Assembly (NCBI GenBank): GCA_022767285.1
Contig: JALENY010000029.1
Coordinates: forward strand, 83,204 to 147,203
Reading direction: 5' to 3'
Origin: Lachnospiraceae bacterium
GTDB lineage: Bacteria > Bacillota > Clostridia > Lachnospirales > Lachnospiraceae
DNA length: 64,000 nucleotides
A model generated the notes under the pieces. That model saw only the letters and a program-made list of their open reading frames with translations, had not been told where the DNA came from and did no database searches. Shown here one piece after another: positions 51,428 through 60,507 of the stretch (within the stretch, counting starts at the first letter, position 1; every line of letters begins with the position of its first letter). The position numbers and the translations under genes were made by a program.

Positions 51428-53017
51428 GTGGCTGATTACAGAAAAGAAATCGAGCGAAGAAGAACATTTGCAATCATCTCCCACCCGGATGCAGGTAAGA
51501 CCACTCTGACAGAAAAGTTTCTCCTTTACGGTGGTGCCATCAATCTGGCAGGTTCTGTAAAAGGAAAAGCAACTGCCCGCCACGCAGTTTCCGACTGGAT
51601 GGAAATTGAAAAAGAACGTGGTATTTCCGTTACCTCTTCGGTCTTACAGTTCAATTATGGGGGATACTGTATAAATATACTGGACACACCGGGTCACCAG
51701 GATTTCTCTGAGGATACTTACCGAACGCTGATGGCAGCAGACTCTGCAGTAATGGTAATTGACGGTTCCAAAGGTGTGGAAGCGCAGACACGAAAGCTTT
51801 TTAAAGTATGTGTTATGCGCCATATACCGATTTTTACGTTTATTAACAAAATGGATCGTGATGCCAACGATACCTTTGATCTGCTGGATGAAATTGAAAA
51901 AGAACTTGGTATTGCCACCTGTCCGATCAACTGGCCCATTGGTTCGGGCAAAGCCTTTCGGGGCGTATATGACCGAAACACAAAAAAAGTCCTGACTTTT
52001 TCCGATACAATGAAAGGAACAAAGGAAGGTATTGAAGAAGAAATCGAGGTGGACGATCCGCATCTTCTGGACGTAGTATCCGAGGATCAGAGAGATCAGC
52101 TTTTGGAAGAAATTGAGCTTCTGGACGGTGCAAGTGCGGAGTTTGATCAGGAACTGGTAAGCAAAGGAGAACTCTCCCCGGTCTTTTTCGGGTCCGCGCT
52201 CACCAATTTTGGTGTGGAAACTTTTCTGAAGCATTTCCTTCAGATGACAACAGCACCGCTGGCCAGAATGACTGCGGATGGTCTGATCGATCCGCTGGAA
52301 GAGGAGTTTTCTGCTTTCGTTTTCAAGATTCAGGCAAATATGAACAAGGCTCATCGCGACCGGATCGCATTTATGCGTATCGGATCGGGAAAATTCGATG
52401 CAAACATGGAAGTATACCATGTTCAGGGTGACAAAAAAATGCGTCTGTCCCAACCACAGCAGATGATGGCTTCTGACCGTCATGTGGTGGAGGAGGCATA
52501 TGCTGGTGATATTATTGGAGTTTTTGATCCCGGCATTTTTTCGATTGGCGATACGGTATGTATGCCGGGGAAAAAGTTTGCATATGATGGAATCCCCACC
52601 TTTGCACCGGAACATTTTGCCCGGGTGCGGCAGATGGATACCATGAAGCGAAAACAGTTTATTAAAGGAATCAACCAGATTGCCCAGGAAGGTGCGATTC
52701 AGATTTTTCAGGAATATAATACCGGAATGGAAGAGATCATTGTAGGGGTTGTCGGTGTCCTCCAGTTTGATGTGCTGAAGTACCGTCTGGAAAATGAATA
52801 CAATGTGGACATCCGTCTGGAAACGCTGCCCTATGAACATATCCGCTGGATAGAGAACTGGGAATCCATCGATCTGGATCATATTGTGGGTACTTCCGAC
52901 ATGAAAAAAGTAAAAGATCTGAAAGACCGTCCGCTGCTTCTGTTTATTCATTCATGGAGCGTAGGCATGACGCTGGATCGGAATAAGGATCTGGTGCTGA
53001 CCGAATTCAGTAAATAA
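51428..53017 (+). CDS. prfC: Peptide chain release factor 3
   Basis: 529 residues, GTG start with TTTAGGAGGC. The GTPase has G1 SHPDAGKTT, G2 ERGISVTSS, G3 DTPGHQDFSEDT and G4 NKMD, with the RF3-type insert YGGAINLAGSVKGK. It recycles RF1/RF2 from the ribosome after termination. Monocistronic, with its own promoter. Confidence 0.96.
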   Translation: MADYRKEIERRRTFAIISHPDAGKTTLTEKFLLYGGAINLAGSVKGKATARHAVSDWMEIEKERGISVTSSVLQFNYGGYCINILDTPGHQDFSEDTYRTLMAADSAVMVIDGSKGVEAQTRKLFKVCVMRHIPIFTFINKMDRDANDTFDLLDEIEKELGIATCPINWPIGSGKAFRGVYDRNTKKVLTFSDTMKGTKEGIEEEIEVDDPHLLDVVSEDQRDQLLEEIELLDGASAEFDQELVSKGELSPVFFGSALTNFGVETFLKHFLQMTTAPLARMTADGLIDPLEEEFSAFVFKIQANMNKAHRDRIAFMRIGSGKFDANMEVYHVQGDKKMRLSQPQQMMASDRHVVEEAYAGDIIGVFDPGIFSIGDTVCMPGKKFAYDGIPTFAPEHFARVRQMDTMKRKQFIKGINQIAQEGAIQIFQEYNTGMEEIIVGVVGVLQFDVLKYRLENEYNVDIRLETLPYEHIRWIENWESIDLDHIVGTSDMKKVKDLKDRPLLLFIHSWSVGMTLDRNKDLVLTEFSK

Positions 53018-53043
53018 GATTAGTCTTTCCTTTTTGGGATGGA

Positions 53044-53054
53044 TTTGGTATAAT
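53044..53054 (+). promoter_or_regulatory. Extended -10 promoter of the Asp23 gene
   Basis: TTTGGTATAAT carries a TGn motif with consensus TATAAT at 53049-53054; no good -35 box is present. Confidence 0.5.
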
Positions 53055-53096
53055 ATTTTCATGACAATTCATAAAGAACATTAGGAGGTTCTTATT

Positions 53097-53456
53097 ATGG
53101 CAGAAAAAAGAACGACAGTTACGCTTCGCGAAGAAGGTGAGTACGGTCAGGTTCAGATTGCAGATGAGGTAGTGGCAATCATTGCTGGGTTGGCTGCTAT
53201 GGAAGTCAAAGGTGTCAGCAGCATGGCCGGCGGAAAATTTGGTGTAAAGACTCCGTCCAAAGGTGTTCGCATTGATATTTTAGAAGGTGTGGTTTGTGTG
53301 GATCTGGCACTGAATATTGATTTTGGATATAGTATTCCGGAAACGAGCAAAAAGGTTCAGGAAAAGGTGAAAGCTGCCATTGAAAACATGACCGGGCTGG
53401 AAGTGTCTGATGTAAATGTACATGTAACAGGTGTGGACATGGAGCAGGAAAATTAG
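53097..53456 (+). CDS. Asp23/Gls24 family envelope stress response protein
   Basis: 119 residues. Core EVVAIIAGLAAMEVKGVSSMAGG and VQEKVKAAIENMTGLEVSDVNVHVTGV place it in the Asp23/Gls24/YloU family, associated with alkaline or envelope stress and membrane-linked anchoring. Common next to nusB in Clostridia. RBS TTAGGAGG; a strong terminator follows. Confidence 0.9.
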   Translation: MAEKRTTVTLREEGEYGQVQIADEVVAIIAGLAAMEVKGVSSMAGGKFGVKTPSKGVRIDILEGVVCVDLALNIDFGYSIPETSKKVQEKVKAAIENMTGLEVSDVNVHVTGVDMEQEN

Positions 53457-53474
53457 CAAGCCTGCATGATAAGT

Positions 53475-53502
53475 GGGGACAGTTGATACTGTCCCTCTTT
53501 TC
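53475..53502 (+). terminator. Terminator after the Asp23 gene
   Basis: GGGACAG and CTGTCCC flank TTGATA, then TCTTTTCTT. Confidence 0.8.
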
Positions 53503-53542
53503 TTAGACATCCTATTTATTAAACGGACAACTGGAGGAAATA

Positions 53543-53938
53543 ATGAAAAGACGAGAACTGAGAGAACACATTTTCAAACTGCTTTTTCTGGGAGAGTTTA
53601 ACGAGGAAAGCGAGATGCCGGATCAGCTCAGACTCTATTTTGACGGCCTGGAAGCGTTAAAAGAAGAAGAACAGGTATATATGGAGAAAAAATATCAGAA
53701 AGTTCGGGAAAATCTTGCCGGGATTGACCAAATGATCAATGATGCTTCAAAGGGCTGGAAAACTTCCCGTATGAGCAAAGTCGATCTGAATATCCTGCGG
53801 CTTGCAGTCTATGAGATGAAATACGATGAAGAGATACCTGTAAAAGTAGCAATCAATGAGGCAGTGGAACTGGGAAAATCCTTCGGCGGTGAGGAATCCG
53901 CACATTTTATCAACGGAATTCTGGGGAAACTGGCATAA
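53543..53938 (+). CDS. nusB: Transcription antitermination factor NusB
   Basis: 131 residues, all-helical. RRELREHIFKLLF at the start and VDLNILRLAVYEMKYDEEIPVKVAINEAVELGKSFG in the C-terminal half are the family marks. With NusE/S10 it binds boxA in rRNA leaders. RBS TGGAGG. First gene of the nusB-to-spoIVB cluster. Confidence 0.95.
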   Translation: MKRRELREHIFKLLFLGEFNEESEMPDQLRLYFDGLEALKEEEQVYMEKKYQKVRENLAGIDQMINDASKGWKTSRMSKVDLNILRLAVYEMKYDEEIPVKVAINEAVELGKSFGGEESAHFINGILGKLA

Positions 53939-53954
53939 ACCGGAAGGAATTCAC

Positions 53955-55217
53955 ATGATTTTAAACGGAACAGTCCGCGGCCCGATGAACCGCAATATAT
54001 ACTCTGTCGGACAGGTAAACAGTTACATCAAAAATATGTTTACCCAGGATTTTATGCTGAACCGCATTTATATTCGCGGCGAAGTATCCAACTGTAAATA
54101 CCACACATCCGGTCACATCTATTTTTCTCTGAAGGATGAGACCGGCACCATGGCCTGTGTCATGTTTGCCGGACAGAGAAAAGGTCTTGCATTTTCCATG
54201 AAAAACGGTGACAAAGTGGTTGTGGGCGGCAGCATCAGCATTTATGAGCGGGACGGAAAATATCAATTATACGCAAAGGAGATCACGCTGGAAGGGGCAG
54301 GTGCCCTTTACGAGCGTTTTCTGGCGTTAAAACAGGAATTGCAGGAAACGGGTATGTTTGCTCCGGAATATAAACAGCCCATACCGAAATATAATAAGCG
54401 AATTGGAATTGTGACAGCTCCTACCGGAGCGGCCATTCAGGATATTCGGAATATTTCGTACCGCCGGAATCCCTATGTACAGCTGATTCTGTATCCGGCC
54501 CTGGTACAGGGGGAAGGTGCTGCGGACAGTATTGTGAAAGGTATCCATGCTTTGGATGTTCTTGGCCTGGATGTTCTGATCGTAGGTCGAGGCGGCGGTT
54601 CCATCGAGGATTTGTGGGCGTTTAATGAAGAAAAGGTTGCCAGGGCTATTTTTGACTGCCAGACGCCGGTTATATCTGCAGTAGGGCATGAGACTGATGT
54701 TACTATTGCGGATTATGTGGCTGATCTGCGGGCTCCGACTCCTTCTGCGGCGGCTGAACTGGCAGTGACGGATATTCGGGATCTGCTGATGCAGATTGCA
54801 GATTATCAAAAAGAACTGAATCAGGCTCTGGAAAACCGGCTGATGCTTTTTAAGGCTTTAACACAGCAGTATCAGGTAAAATTGAATTATTTAAGTCCGC
54901 GGAATCAGATCCGCGAGAAAAGACAGTATCTGATCGATCTGGAAGAAAAACTGAACACCGGTATGGAAAATCAGATTTTTTTCAAAAGACAGCAGTTAAA
55001 TTCATATATACAGAGGCTGAAGGGATTGTCCCCGCTGGATAAATTGAATCAGGGCTTTTCCTTTGTGGCAGATGTGCAGGGACATACCGTGCGCTCTATT
55101 TCGCAGGTGCAACCCGGTGATGTGCTGCAGGTGCAGGTTACGGACGGAAAAATCCTGACCCGAGTGGAGGAAAAACAGGAAGTCAGCCTTCCCGGCGGCG
55201 AATCGGCACCGCGATGA
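53955..55217 (+). CDS. xseA: Exodeoxyribonuclease VII large subunit
   Basis: 420 residues: N-terminal OB fold (YSVGQVNSYIKNMFTQDFMLNRIYIRGEVSN is read here in two parts around Asp-Phe), catalytic domain with GIVTAPTGAAIQDI and VGRGGGSIEDLWAFNEE, then a coiled coil and the short C-terminal segment LNQGFSFV. It degrades single-stranded DNA into oligonucleotides with XseB. ATG at 53955 follows GAAGGAATTCAC. Confidence 0.94.
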   Translation: MILNGTVRGPMNRNIYSVGQVNSYIKNMFTQDFMLNRIYIRGEVSNCKYHTSGHIYFSLKDETGTMACVMFAGQRKGLAFSMKNGDKVVVGGSISIYERDGKYQLYAKEITLEGAGALYERFLALKQELQETGMFAPEYKQPIPKYNKRIGIVTAPTGAAIQDIRNISYRRNPYVQLILYPALVQGEGAADSIVKGIHALDVLGLDVLIVGRGGGSIEDLWAFNEEKVARAIFDCQTPVISAVGHETDVTIADYVADLRAPTPSAAAELAVTDIRDLLMQIADYQKELNQALENRLMLFKALTQQYQVKLNYLSPRNQIREKRQYLIDLEEKLNTGMENQIFFKRQQLNSYIQRLKGLSPLDKLNQGFSFVADVQGHTVRSISQVQPGDVLQVQVTDGKILTRVEEKQEVSLPGGESAPR

Positions 55218-55312
55218 CTGATTTGGAAGCAGTATAACAGAGAACAGAAAGATAGTGAACAGTAAGCATATCGGGCGACAGTATGACAGAAAAACAGATT
55301 GCGGAGATTAGT

Positions 55313-55534
55313 ATGACAGAAAATAATATTTCGGATAACATGAGCATGGAAGATGCATTCCAAAAGCTCGACAGGACGGTAGAACAGCTTGGAAGCCGCG
55401 ACATTACTCTCGAGGATTCCTTTCGCCTGTACCAGCAGGGAATGGAACTTTTGCGTTATTGTAACGAAAAAATAGATACAGTAGAAAAGAAAATGCTTAA
55501 GATGAATGAGAATGGAGAATTCAGTGAATTTTAA
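55313..55534 (+). CDS. xseB: Exodeoxyribonuclease VII small subunit
   Basis: 73 residues from ATG at 55313 (GCGGAG upstream). The core AFQKLDRTVEQLGSRDITLED and YQQGMELLRYCNEKI is typical. An earlier ATG at 55283 would add ten residues but has no ribosome-binding site; the segment AGTATGACAGAAAA is repeated at both starts, so the upstream one may be a small duplication. Confidence 0.85.
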   Translation: MTENNISDNMSMEDAFQKLDRTVEQLGSRDITLEDSFRLYQQGMELLRYCNEKIDTVEKKMLKMNENGEFSEF

Positions 55535-56411
55535 AGAAGAACTGGACGTAAAAACCAGAAATGTGGAGAAAATAATATACAGTTATCTTCCGAAAGAGGA
55601 AGGATTTGCAAAAAATCTGGCAGAAGCCATGAACTATAGCATGAAAGCCGGAGGGAAACGGCTCCGCCCGTTGTTCATGCAGGAGACCTTCCATCTGTTT
55701 GGCGGCGAGGGAAAGGTAATCGAGCCTTTTATGGCGGCCATGGAAATGATTCATACCCATTCCCTGGTACACGACGATCTTCCGGCACTGGACAACGATG
55801 AATACCGCAGGGGGAAAAAGACGACCCATGCAGTATTCGGGCAGGCGCAGGCGATTCTCTGCGGAGACGCTCTGCTAAATTATGCATATGAGACGGCCTT
55901 TCTTGCATTTTCCATGTGCGAAGATCCGGTACGTGTGGGGCGTGCTTTGCAGATCCTTGGAGAAAAGGCCGGCATTTACGGGATGCTCGGCGGTCAGGCC
56001 CTTGATGTACAAAATGACGGAAATCCCCTTACCGCAGAACAATTGGACTACATTTATGCCAACAAGACCTCTGCGCTGATCGAGGGTGCCATGATGACAG
56101 GTGCAGCACTGGCAGGGGCATCGGAAGAGGAGATTTTTCTGATCGAAAGTGTCGGTTACCGCGTGGGGCTGGCTTTTCAGATTCAGGACGATATTCTGGA
56201 TGTGACTTCCACCAGGGAAGAACTGGGAAAACCGGTTTTCAGTGATGTGAAAAACAGGAAAACCACCTACGTGACTCTCCGCGGTGTGGAGGAAGCCCAA
56301 AAGGAAGTGCGCAGACTGTCGGAAGAGGCTCTGGAGACACTGGGTGAGCTGGAATCGACGAATTTGTTTTTGAACGGGTTGATCCGCTTCCTGATCACAC
56401 GGAAAAAATAA
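55524..56411 (+). CDS. ispA: Polyprenyl synthetase (geranyl/farnesyl diphosphate synthase)
   Basis: 295 residues from GTG at 55524, seven bases after GGAG and overlapping xseB by 11 bp. The two aspartate-rich motifs, DDLPALDND and DDILD, are intact, along with GKRLRP and GGQALD. It condenses isopentenyl diphosphate with allylic diphosphates, making C15 precursors of undecaprenyl phosphate. Dxs follows, supplying its substrates. Confidence 0.93.
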   Translation: MNFKEELDVKTRNVEKIIYSYLPKEEGFAKNLAEAMNYSMKAGGKRLRPLFMQETFHLFGGEGKVIEPFMAAMEMIHTHSLVHDDLPALDNDEYRRGKKTTHAVFGQAQAILCGDALLNYAYETAFLAFSMCEDPVRVGRALQILGEKAGIYGMLGGQALDVQNDGNPLTAEQLDYIYANKTSALIEGAMMTGAALAGASEEEIFLIESVGYRVGLAFQIQDDILDVTSTREELGKPVFSDVKNRKTTYVTLRGVEEAQKEVRRLSEEALETLGELESTNLFLNGLIRFLITRKK

Positions 56412-56423
56412 GAGGTACAGCTT

Positions 56424-58310
56424 ATGGTACTGGAAAAAATCAAAAAAGAAAATGATATAAAAAATCTGTCACCGGAAGAATATCCTCGGTTGGCGGCGGA
56501 AATCCGGGAATTTCTGGTTCAGTCTCTGAGCCGGACGGGAGGTCATCTTGCCTCCAATCTCGGTGTGGTGGAACTGACCATGGCGCTTCACTGCAGTTTT
56601 GATCTGCCGAAAGATAAAATCATATGGGATGTGGGACATCAGAGCTATACCCATAAGATATTGACCGGCAGAAAAGATGGGTTTGCCAATTTAAGAAAGC
56701 TGGGTGGTATGAGCGGTTTCCCAAAGAGAACAGAGAGCCCCTGTGATGTGTATGACACAGGCCACAGCACCACATCCATCTCAGCCGGCCTGGGATATGT
56801 AGCTGCCCGGGAACTGAACGGGGAAGACTACTATGTGGTTTCTGTTATCGGTGACGGTGCGTTTACCGGCGGCATGGCCTTTGAGGCGATGAACAACGCG
56901 GCAGAGCTGAAAACGAATTTTATTATGGTCCTCAATGACAACAATATGTCAATTTCGGAAAATGTGGGTGGTATTTCCACCTACCTGGGCAGTATACGCA
57001 CGGCGGAGGCCTACACGGGTCTAAAGATGGGGGTCACAAATACATTGAATCGGGTTCCGGTGATTGGCGAAAAAACAGTTGACGCTCTGAGAAAGACTAA
57101 AAGGAGCATCAAGCAGCTGATGATACCAGGTATGTTTTTCGAGGACATCGGTCTTACTTATCTTGGCCCCATTGACGGTCATAACACGAAACAGATGATC
57201 AAGGCGTTTCAGGAAGCAAAACGGCTGAAAGCGCCGGTGGTGGTACATGTCATTACAGAAAAGGGAAGAGGTTATCTTCCGGCGGTTCGTCATCCGGCCA
57301 GATTCCACGGAACGACTCCGTTTGAAATTCCCACCGGCCTTCCTGCAAAACGGACAGGAAAGGCAAATTATACGGATATTTTCTCGACGGTTATGCGAAA
57401 ATTTGGGGATCGTTATCCGAATGTGGTAGCTATAACGGCAGCCATGCCGGACGGAACCGGCCTGAAGCGTTTTCGAAATATGTTTCCGGATCGTTTTTTT
57501 GACGTGGGTATTGCAGAACAGCACGCAGTAACATATGCGGCTGGACTGGCATTAGGCGGTCTGATCCCTGTCGTTGCCATTTATTCTTCCTTTTTACAGC
57601 GTGCGGTAGATCAGATCATGGAGGATGTCTGTCTGCAGAATCTTCATGTGATCTTCGCCATAGACCGTGCAGGACTGGTGGGAAGCGACGGCGAGACACA
57701 TCAGGGTGCTTTTGATCTGTCATATTTATCTATGATGCCAAATATGACGATCATGGCACCGAAAAACATATGGGAACTTTCCGATATGATGAAATTTGCG
57801 GTGGCTCATGATGGCCCTATCGCCATACGTTATCCCCGCGGGGAAGCTTGGGATCATATGAAGGAACTGAGGGCTCCCATTGAACTCGGTAAAGCGGAAA
57901 TTCTGCAAAAGGGAAGTAAAGTAGCCCTTCTGGCAGTAGGGAAAATGGTGGAGATTGCTGCGTCTGTTACAAGAGAATTGGAAGAAAAATATGGCGTCAA
58001 AGCGACACTTGTCAATATGAGATTTGTAAAGCCGATGGATCATGAGCTGCTCATTCAACTGGCAGAAGAACATGAACTGCTGGTTACCCTTGAGGATAAC
58101 GTTAAACAGGGTGGATTCGGCCAGCAGGCGGCAAATTATCTATACGAACATGAGAAGTATCCCCACATGATACAGGTGGCGATCCCGGACTGTTTCGTAG
58201 AGCACGGAAGTGTGGAACAGTTATATTCCAAGCTCGGTATGGATGCAGACTCTGTGGTGGAAAAAATTGTAGAGAAATGCGTTCTTGAACCATTGGTGAA
58301 TGAGGAGTAA
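56424..58310 (+). CDS. dxs: 1-deoxy-D-xylulose-5-phosphate synthase
   Basis: 628 residues, thiamine-diphosphate enzyme. The TPP-binding motif GDGAFTGGMAFEAMNN and the transketolase-type EQHAVTYAAGLA and DRAGLVGSDGETHQGAFD are clear. It makes DXP from pyruvate and glyceraldehyde-3-phosphate, the first step of the MEP pathway. It starts 12 bp after ispA. Confidence 0.97.
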   Translation: MVLEKIKKENDIKNLSPEEYPRLAAEIREFLVQSLSRTGGHLASNLGVVELTMALHCSFDLPKDKIIWDVGHQSYTHKILTGRKDGFANLRKLGGMSGFPKRTESPCDVYDTGHSTTSISAGLGYVAARELNGEDYYVVSVIGDGAFTGGMAFEAMNNAAELKTNFIMVLNDNNMSISENVGGISTYLGSIRTAEAYTGLKMGVTNTLNRVPVIGEKTVDALRKTKRSIKQLMIPGMFFEDIGLTYLGPIDGHNTKQMIKAFQEAKRLKAPVVVHVITEKGRGYLPAVRHPARFHGTTPFEIPTGLPAKRTGKANYTDIFSTVMRKFGDRYPNVVAITAAMPDGTGLKRFRNMFPDRFFDVGIAEQHAVTYAAGLALGGLIPVVAIYSSFLQRAVDQIMEDVCLQNLHVIFAIDRAGLVGSDGETHQGAFDLSYLSMMPNMTIMAPKNIWELSDMMKFAVAHDGPIAIRYPRGEAWDHMKELRAPIELGKAEILQKGSKVALLAVGKMVEIAASVTRELEEKYGVKATLVNMRFVKPMDHELLIQLAEEHELLVTLEDNVKQGGFGQQAANYLYEHEKYPHMIQVAIPDCFVEHGSVEQLYSKLGMDADSVVEKIVEKCVLEPLVNEE

Positions 58311-58365
58311 GGCGGAAAAAGAATCGTTATGAAGTTTTGTGCCTTGAGCGAAGCGAAAGGAATGG

Positions 58366-59175
58366 ATGATAAAAATGAAAAAAAGACTGGATATACTGCT
58401 TGTGGAGAAGAATCTCGCTTCCTCCCGTGAGAAGGCAAAAGCTGTTATTATGTCCGGAATCGTATATGTGGATGGGCAGAAAGAAGACAAAGCCGGAGCT
58501 GTTTTTCCGGAGGAGGCAGTTATTGAGGTGCGGGGAAATACGCTCCGCTATGTGAGCAGGGGCGGTCTGAAGCTTGAGAAGGCCATGAGTCATTTTAGTC
58601 TGGAGCTTCAGGGAAAAGTCTGCATGGATGTGGGATCTTCCACCGGAGGCTTTACCGACTGCATGCTGCAGAACGGTGCGGTGAAAGTCTATGCCATTGA
58701 TGTGGGACATGGACAGCTGGACTGGAAACTGCGCAATGATGACCGCGTGGTCTGCATGGAAAAGACAAATATCCGTTATGTGGAACCAAAGGATATTCAG
58801 GAAGCTCCGGAATTTTCTTCTATTGATGTATCTTTTATTTCATTGACAAAGGTTCTGATTCCGGTTTACAATCTCCTGACAGAATCAGGAGAGGTGGTCT
58901 GTTTGATCAAACCACAGTTTGAAGCCGGAAGAGAAAAAGTTGGGAAAAAAGGTGTAGTTCGCGACCCGAAAGTCCATGAAGAAGTGATCCATAAAGTGAT
59001 CGATTTTGCACTGGAAAACGGATACGGCGTACATCATCTGGAGTTCTCTCCGATCAAAGGCCCGGAAGGAAATATAGAATATCTGCTGCATCTGAAAAAA
59101 AATGACGCTAACTGCTGCACGAACGTCAACGTGAAAGAAGTTGTCACAAAAGCACATGAATGCCTTGATAAATAA
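58366..59175 (+). CDS. tlyA: TlyA-family rRNA 2'-O-methyltransferase
   Basis: 269 residues: an S4 RNA-binding domain (RLDILLVEKNLASSREKAKAVIMSG, about 5-65) followed by an FtsJ/RrmJ-like methyltransferase (MDVGSSTGGFTDCMLQNGA, IDVGHGQL). Homologues methylate rRNA and are sometimes annotated as haemolysin A; the rRNA role is preferred. Two starts, 58366 and 58375, are near an AAAGGA site. Confidence 0.9.
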   Translation: MIKMKKRLDILLVEKNLASSREKAKAVIMSGIVYVDGQKEDKAGAVFPEEAVIEVRGNTLRYVSRGGLKLEKAMSHFSLELQGKVCMDVGSSTGGFTDCMLQNGAVKVYAIDVGHGQLDWKLRNDDRVVCMEKTNIRYVEPKDIQEAPEFSSIDVSFISLTKVLIPVYNLLTESGEVVCLIKPQFEAGREKVGKKGVVRDPKVHEEVIHKVIDFALENGYGVHHLEFSPIKGPEGNIEYLLHLKKNDANCCTNVNVKEVVTKAHECLDK

Positions 59176-59186
59176 GGGGAATACAT

Positions 59187-60008
59187 ATGGACAAGTTTTA
59201 TATTATTGCAAATACGGTAAAAGATAAAGATGGTTTATACACAAAAAATATTGCAGAATATATTCGTAAAAACAACAGGACTTGCCTGATCAAAGGAGAG
59301 GATGAACTGACTCCGGATGTGGACTGCGTACTGGTCCTGGGCGGAGACGGAACATTGCTTCGGGCGGCTCGTGAAGTAAGAAATATGGGAATTCCACTGA
59401 TCGGTATCAACCTGGGAACCATAGGCTATCTGGCTGAAATTGATAAAAATTCCATTTATCCGGCTTTGGACAACCTTTTTGAAAACAAATATTTTATTGA
59501 GTCCCGGATGATGTTAAAGGGAACCATTTTTCATGAAGGTGAGAAGGTTTATTCCGATATTGCCTTAAATGAAATTGCCATCAAGAGAGACGGCCCCTTA
59601 AGAGTCGTACGGTTTAAAAACTATGTAAATGGAGAGTTCCTGAATCAGTATCAGGCAGATGGTATTCTTGTTTCAACCCCGACCGGATCTACGGGTTACA
59701 GTCTGTCAGCAGGAGGCCCCATTGTGTCACCGCAGGCTTCGCTCATAATGATGACACCGCTCGCAGCTCATACATTAAATACCAGAAGCATTGTCTTCCC
59801 GGCTGAAGACCGGATTACGGTAGAAATCGGACCAGGACGGTTTCAGGAACCGGATACTGCCTGTGTGCATTTTGATGGAGCTGCGGATCACACGATGACA
59901 ACCGGAGATCTGATCGTAATTCAGCGTGCGCGGCAGGATATTCGACTGGTGAAGTTTAACAACATCAGTTTCCTTGAAGTGCTGCGAATGAAGATGAATG
60001 ACGAATAA
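59187..60008 (+). CDS. nadK: NAD kinase
   Basis: 273 residues. The GGDGT motif (LGGDGTLLRAAR) and TPTGSTGYSLSAGGPIVSP are the family signature. It phosphorylates NAD to NADP. RBS AAGGGG; 11 bp after tlyA. Confidence 0.96.
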   Translation: MDKFYIIANTVKDKDGLYTKNIAEYIRKNNRTCLIKGEDELTPDVDCVLVLGGDGTLLRAAREVRNMGIPLIGINLGTIGYLAEIDKNSIYPALDNLFENKYFIESRMMLKGTIFHEGEKVYSDIALNEIAIKRDGPLRVVRFKNYVNGEFLNQYQADGILVSTPTGSTGYSLSAGGPIVSPQASLIMMTPLAAHTLNTRSIVFPAEDRITVEIGPGRFQEPDTACVHFDGAADHTMTTGDLIVIQRARQDIRLVKFNNISFLEVLRMKMNDE

Positions 60009-60023
60009 TGGGAGGAAAATAAA

Positions 60024-60476
60024 GTGAAAAATGCCAGACAGACACAGATCATTCGATTGATTGAGAAGTATCATATAGAAACGCAGGAAGAACTGGCAGA
60101 TTATTTGAATAAAGCCGGATTTCAGGTTACTCAGGCGACGGTTTCCAGAGATATCCGGGAACTTCATCTGATCAAAGTGGCTGATGGGCAGGGCAAATCC
60201 AGGTACAGCATTATTCAGAATGAAGTTGGACACTTGAGTAAAAAGTATACCAGAGTTTTAAAAGATGCCTATGTTTCCATGGAGACAGCGGGAAATCTTC
60301 TGGTCATTAAGACGGTACCGGGCATGGCCATGGCGGCCGGAGCCGCACTTGATGCGTTGGGGTGGTCGGAAATATTGGGGTGTATTGCCGGTGACGATAC
60401 TATTATGTGTGCCATACGTACACCGCAGGATGCCAATGGTGTGATGGGAAAACTGCTTAAAATCGTGGAAAGTTAG
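60024..60476 (+). CDS. argR: Arginine repressor
   Basis: 150 residues with the winged helix-turn-helix (TQEELADYLNKAGFQVTQATVSRDI) and the C-terminal hexamerisation/arginine-binding domain with CIAGDDTIMCAIRT. In Firmicutes it lies between nadK and recN as here. It controls arginine metabolism genes elsewhere; no ARG box was identified in this window. Confidence 0.94.
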   Translation: MKNARQTQIIRLIEKYHIETQEELADYLNKAGFQVTQATVSRDIRELHLIKVADGQGKSRYSIIQNEVGHLSKKYTRVLKDAYVSMETAGNLLVIKTVPGMAMAAGAALDALGWSEILGCIAGDDTIMCAIRTPQDANGVMGKLLKIVES

Positions 60477-60507
60477 ATCGTGAAGTGAGATACGAAGAGG
60501 AAAAACT